A stretch of 9,981 bases of DNA. It comes from JBDHZK01 sp039811865 (GTDB taxonomy: Bacteria > Actinomycetota > Actinomycetes > Propionibacteriales > Propionibacteriaceae). The first letter of the stretch is position 1. Each line of letters opens with the position of its first letter. Of this stretch, positions 7,640-9,981 are shown piece after piece. Location: the NCBI GenBank assembly GCA_039811865.1, contig JBDHZK010000101.1:1-9981 (forward strand), written 5' to 3'. The notes beneath the pieces were generated by a model. The model was not told the DNA's origin and did no database searches. It worked only from the letters and a program-made list of their open reading frames with translations. A program made the position numbers and the translations under genes.

Positions 7640-8518
7640 GTGGACCCTCGACCTCAGCACCGCCGATCAACCGCCCTCGTGCAGCAACGGCTCGACTCGA
7701 TGCTGGACCCGACCGACCGGCGACCTCGGCGGGCCGCCGGGACGCAGCCGCCCGCCCCAGAGGAAGACGATTCCTGGGTGGACGAGCCGAGGCCGGTCGG
7801 GCGCCGGTCACCCGGAGCCGGTCAGGTGCGCGCGGAGGACCCACCGAATCGTCCGGTCAGCGCCGCCATCGGCTTTGTACGGGCGCACGCGCTCGTGGTC
7901 GGCTTGGTACTCGTCGGAGCGATGCTGATCGGCGGCTACTTCCTTCTCCAGGCGCGCAGTGTGCCGGTCGCTCAGGCGGCGCCACCCTCAGTCTTGTCCA
8001 CGCCGACCGCCTCAGTTCCTGAGGCGACTCGCTCGGGAACCCCCCGCCCGAGCGCCGAGCCGTCGGCCGGAACATCGATCGCCGTGCACGTCCTGGGCGC
8101 GGTGAAGCGTCCCGGACTGGTGACCCTGGCGACCGGGGCTCGGGTCGCAGACGCACTGCAGGCCGCCGGCGGGCTGACCGCGAACGCCGACCCCGCAGAG
8201 CTGAATCTGGCCGCCGTCCTGCCCGACGGTGCCCAGGTGATGATCGGGACGAAGGGGCATCCCCGTGGCGAGGTGCGGGTCGGATCCGGTGGGACGTCCG
8301 TCTCGACCTCGGCGCCGGGTCAGTCGGCGAAGGTGAACCTGAACACCGGCTCGGTGGCCGAGTTCGACACCCTCCCGGGCGTGGGCCCGGTGACCGCCCA
8401 GCGGATCGTCGACTGGCGCACTCAGCACGGACGATTCAGCCGTGTCGAGGAGCTTCAGGAGGTCGAAGGCATCGGTCCGAAGAGCTACGCCCAGATCGCG
8501 CCGCATGTCACGATCTGA
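7640..8518 (+). CDS. comEA: ComEA-family DNA-uptake protein (SLBB + helix-hairpin-helix)
   Basis: 292-residue membrane-anchored DNA-binding protein. A basic, Pro/Arg-rich cytosolic N-terminus of about 80 residues precedes one membrane helix at about 82-104 (ALVVGLVLVGAMLIGGYFLL). A Ser/Thr/Pro-rich linker follows, then an SLBB beta-grasp domain at about 146-205 (HVLGAVKRPGLVTLATGARV). The C-terminal helix-hairpin-helix DNA-binding domain spans about 231-292 (LNTGSVAEFDTLPGVGPVTA). In competent bacteria ComEA binds incoming double-stranded DNA outside the membrane and delivers it to the ComEC channel, which is encoded directly downstream with a 14-base overlap. The start is uncertain: GTG 7640 is the first start in the frame but has no Shine-Dalgarno sequence, and GTG 7679 or ATG 7700 are alternatives that remove only poorly conserved residues. 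Competence is not demonstrated for most actinobacteria carrying these genes. Confidence 0.92.
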   Translation: MDPRPQHRRSTALVQQRLDSMLDPTDRRPRRAAGTQPPAPEEDDSWVDEPRPVGRRSPGAGQVRAEDPPNRPVSAAIGFVRAHALVVGLVLVGAMLIGGYFLLQARSVPVAQAAPPSVLSTPTASVPEATRSGTPRPSAEPSAGTSIAVHVLGAVKRPGLVTLATGARVADALQAAGGLTANADPAELNLAAVLPDGAQVMIGTKGHPRGEVRVGSGGTSVSTSAPGQSAKVNLNTGSVAEFDTLPGVGPVTAQRIVDWRTQHGRFSRVEELQEVEGIGPKSYAQIAPHVTI

Positions 8519-9981
8519 GCCTGTCCAGTCACCCCCCACGGATCTGCGCCTGGTTCCGCTGGCGGCGGCAGCTTGGCTGGGCACAGCGGCGGCGCTGGCA
8601 CAGAACTGGACGCTGTTAGCCGGCTGCGCCCTGACCTGCCTCGGCCTGCTCGGGATCTGGCTAGTTCGGCGGCACTGGCTGGTGTTGGGGACCGCGCTCG
8701 CCCTGGGGCTGTGCCTGGCCGCCGGCGGTGCGCGGGTGTCGTTGACGGGACGCGACCAGGTGGCCGAGCTGGCCGGTGCGCGCGCCGTCGTCGAGCTGGT
8801 CGGTGTGGTCGCCTCTGAGCCCCAGGTCACGCCGCGCCGCGGAGTCCTGCCCGAGGTCTGGTCGGCCAGGCTCCGGCTGGAGCGGATCGCCGGGCGCGGC
8901 CAGGACTGGGCGAGCGGGCAGCAGGTGTTGGTCACGGCGTCCTCCAATCTGAGCGCATGGCGCGAGGTAGCCACCGGGACACGCCTGGTCCTCACCGCTC
9001 GCCTCGGCGCGCCCGACTCCCCGACGCAGCTGCTCGCCCTTGCCAGAGCGCGGGAGCCGCCGCGAGTCCTCGCCGAGCCCGGCCCACTGGATCGAGCCGT
9101 GAACTTCACCCGAGGCGCCCTGCGCCGCGCCGTCGGCGGACTACCCGACGAGCAGCGCCAACTGGTCCCGGGACTGGTGCTCGGCGATACATCAGCTATG
9201 ACGCCGGAGCTGGCCGAAGACTTCCAGGCGACCGGACTGACTCATCTGACCGCCGTATCGGGGGCCAATCTCACGTTGCTGCTGGTCTTCGTCCAGGCGT
9301 TGGCCCGGGCTTGCGGCCTCCGCGGCCGGGTGCTGCGCACCGTAGCGGTGGTGGTGAGCGTCGGTTTCGTCCTCTTGTGCCGAAGCGAGCCCAGCATCTT
9401 GCGGGCCGCAGCAATGGGCCTCGTCGGGATCGCCGCTCTTGGACAGGGCCGCTCCTTGGCGCTTCGGAACCTGTGTGTGGCCACCCTCGCCCTGCTGCTG
9501 ATCGACCCGTGGCTGGCCCTCTCAGCCGGGTTCGCCCTCTCGGTCCTGGCCAGCGCCGGAATCGTTTGGTGGTCGAGGTCTTGGGCAGATCGGTTGTCGA
9601 GCTGGGCTCCCCGGTGGCTGGCGGAGGCGATCTCGGTGCCGTTGGCCGCCCAAACGGCGACGGCGCCGGTAGTTGCGGCGATTTCGGGCACCGTCAGCGT
9701 TGTCGGCTTGGCGGCCAACGCCCTGGCAGAGCCGCTGGTCGGTCCCGCCACGATCCTGGGCTTCGTCTGCGCTGGGCTGGCCGCATTGTGGCTGCCGCTC
9801 GGCACGATCGCCGCGTTCCCGGCGGGTTGGGTCGCCCAAGTGATCTGCTGGATCGCGCGCGCGGGGGCGCGGGCACCCGGTGCTCAGTTGAGCTGGCCGG
9901 CGTCCCCGTTGGCGATCGGCCTGCTGTGCGCGGGCTGCATGGGCTTCGGCCTGGTCGCGCCCCGCCTGCTCGCACGCAGAG
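8505..9981 (+). CDS. comEC: ComEC/Rec2-family DNA-import channel protein (partial, 3' end outside the window)
   Basis: The frame opens at ATG 8505 and is still open at the end of the window, giving 492 codons. The N-terminus has two or three hydrophobic helices (about 17-75), followed by a soluble OB-fold-like DUF4131 region (about 80-200). The polytopic competence domain begins around 215, with the family signature HLTAVSGAN at 247-255 and many Leu/Ala-rich membrane helices after it. ComEC forms the inner-membrane channel that passes single-stranded DNA into the cell; in many members a C-terminal metallo-beta-lactamase-like nuclease domain follows, which would lie beyond this window. The ATG overlaps the end of comEA by 14 bases with no Shine-Dalgarno sequence, so translational coupling is likely. 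Codon 38 is TTA (8616-8618), a rare codon in so GC-rich a genome. Confidence 0.95.
   Translation, partial: MSRSEPVQSPPTDLRLVPLAAAAWLGTAAALAQNWTLLAGCALTCLGLLGIWLVRRHWLVLGTALALGLCLAAGGARVSLTGRDQVAELAGARAVVELVGVVASEPQVTPRRGVLPEVWSARLRLERIAGRGQDWASGQQVLVTASSNLSAWREVATGTRLVLTARLGAPDSPTQLLALARAREPPRVLAEPGPLDRAVNFTRGALRRAVGGLPDEQRQLVPGLVLGDTSAMTPELAEDFQATGLTHLTAVSGANLTLLLVFVQALARACGLRGRVLRTVAVVVSVGFVLLCRSEPSILRAAAMGLVGIAALGQGRSLALRNLCVATLALLLIDPWLALSAGFALSVLASAGIVWWSRSWADRLSSWAPRWLAEAISVPLAAQTATAPVVAAISGTVSVVGLAANALAEPLVGPATILGFVCAGLAALWLPLGTIAAFPAGWVAQVICWIARAGARAPGAQLSWPASPLAIGLLCAGCMGFGLVAPRLLARR

Noticed and set aside
6860..7660. N-terminal extension of the DUF2249 frame on the minus strand (to a 373-residue protein)
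   Set aside because: The extension runs antisense to the regulator gene, has no family resemblance, and a strong AGGAGG ribosome binding site marks ATG 6859 as the start.
8012..9109. 365-codon minus-strand frame across comEA and comEC
   Set aside because: Low-complexity Arg/Ser/Ala composition. comEA and comEC on the plus strand carry clear domain signatures over the same bases.

Overview
The window is very GC-rich with strong G/C bias at third codon positions. It looks like a chromosomal segment of a high-GC actinobacterium. Supporting signs are a DUF4192 protein, the order leuS ... comEA-comEC, and several genes whose start codons sit only 6-7 bases after a TANNNT-like -10 element (leaderless transcripts). 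A member of the Propionibacteriales is my guess, but the sequence alone does not settle it. There are no mobile elements, tRNA or rRNA genes, or CRISPR arrays.

Layout. A DUF4192 protein (26-964) and a PfkB-family sugar kinase (989-1936) run forward. They converge on a VIT/CCC1-family Fe/Mn transporter on the minus strand (2073-2789). Two GC-rich hairpins lie between the kinase and the transporter, and one of them is a good intrinsic terminator for the transporter. The transporter diverges from leuS (3032-5506) across about 240 bases of dense regulatory sequence. This holds an iron-box-like palindrome and a short ORF, MLTAVLLLV (4 Leu in 9 residues), followed by a hairpin and an intrinsic terminator just before the leuS ribosome binding site. 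That is the layout of a leucine attenuator. leuS converges, with one base between stop codons, on a membrane-anchored endonuclease/exonuclease/phosphatase protein (minus, 5508-6497). Upstream of that on the minus strand is a small DUF2249 protein with a CGCGSGCC motif (6539-6859). It is divergent from a SufR-like (COG2345) winged-helix regulator with three C-terminal cysteines (6911-7573). The window ends with the DNA-uptake pair comEA (7640-8518) and comEC (from 8505, overlapping by 14 bases and cut by the window end).

How the parts relate. Most of this is housekeeping genome. Three regulatory arrangements are worth attention: the putative Leu-sensing attenuator on leuS, the possible iron-responsive control of the metal transporter, and the compact divergent pair of a Cys-rich DUF2249 protein and a probable Fe-S or metal-sensing repressor. 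comEA and comEC together encode the DNA receptor and the membrane channel of a competence-type DNA import system. I did not find a wholly new multi-gene system here.
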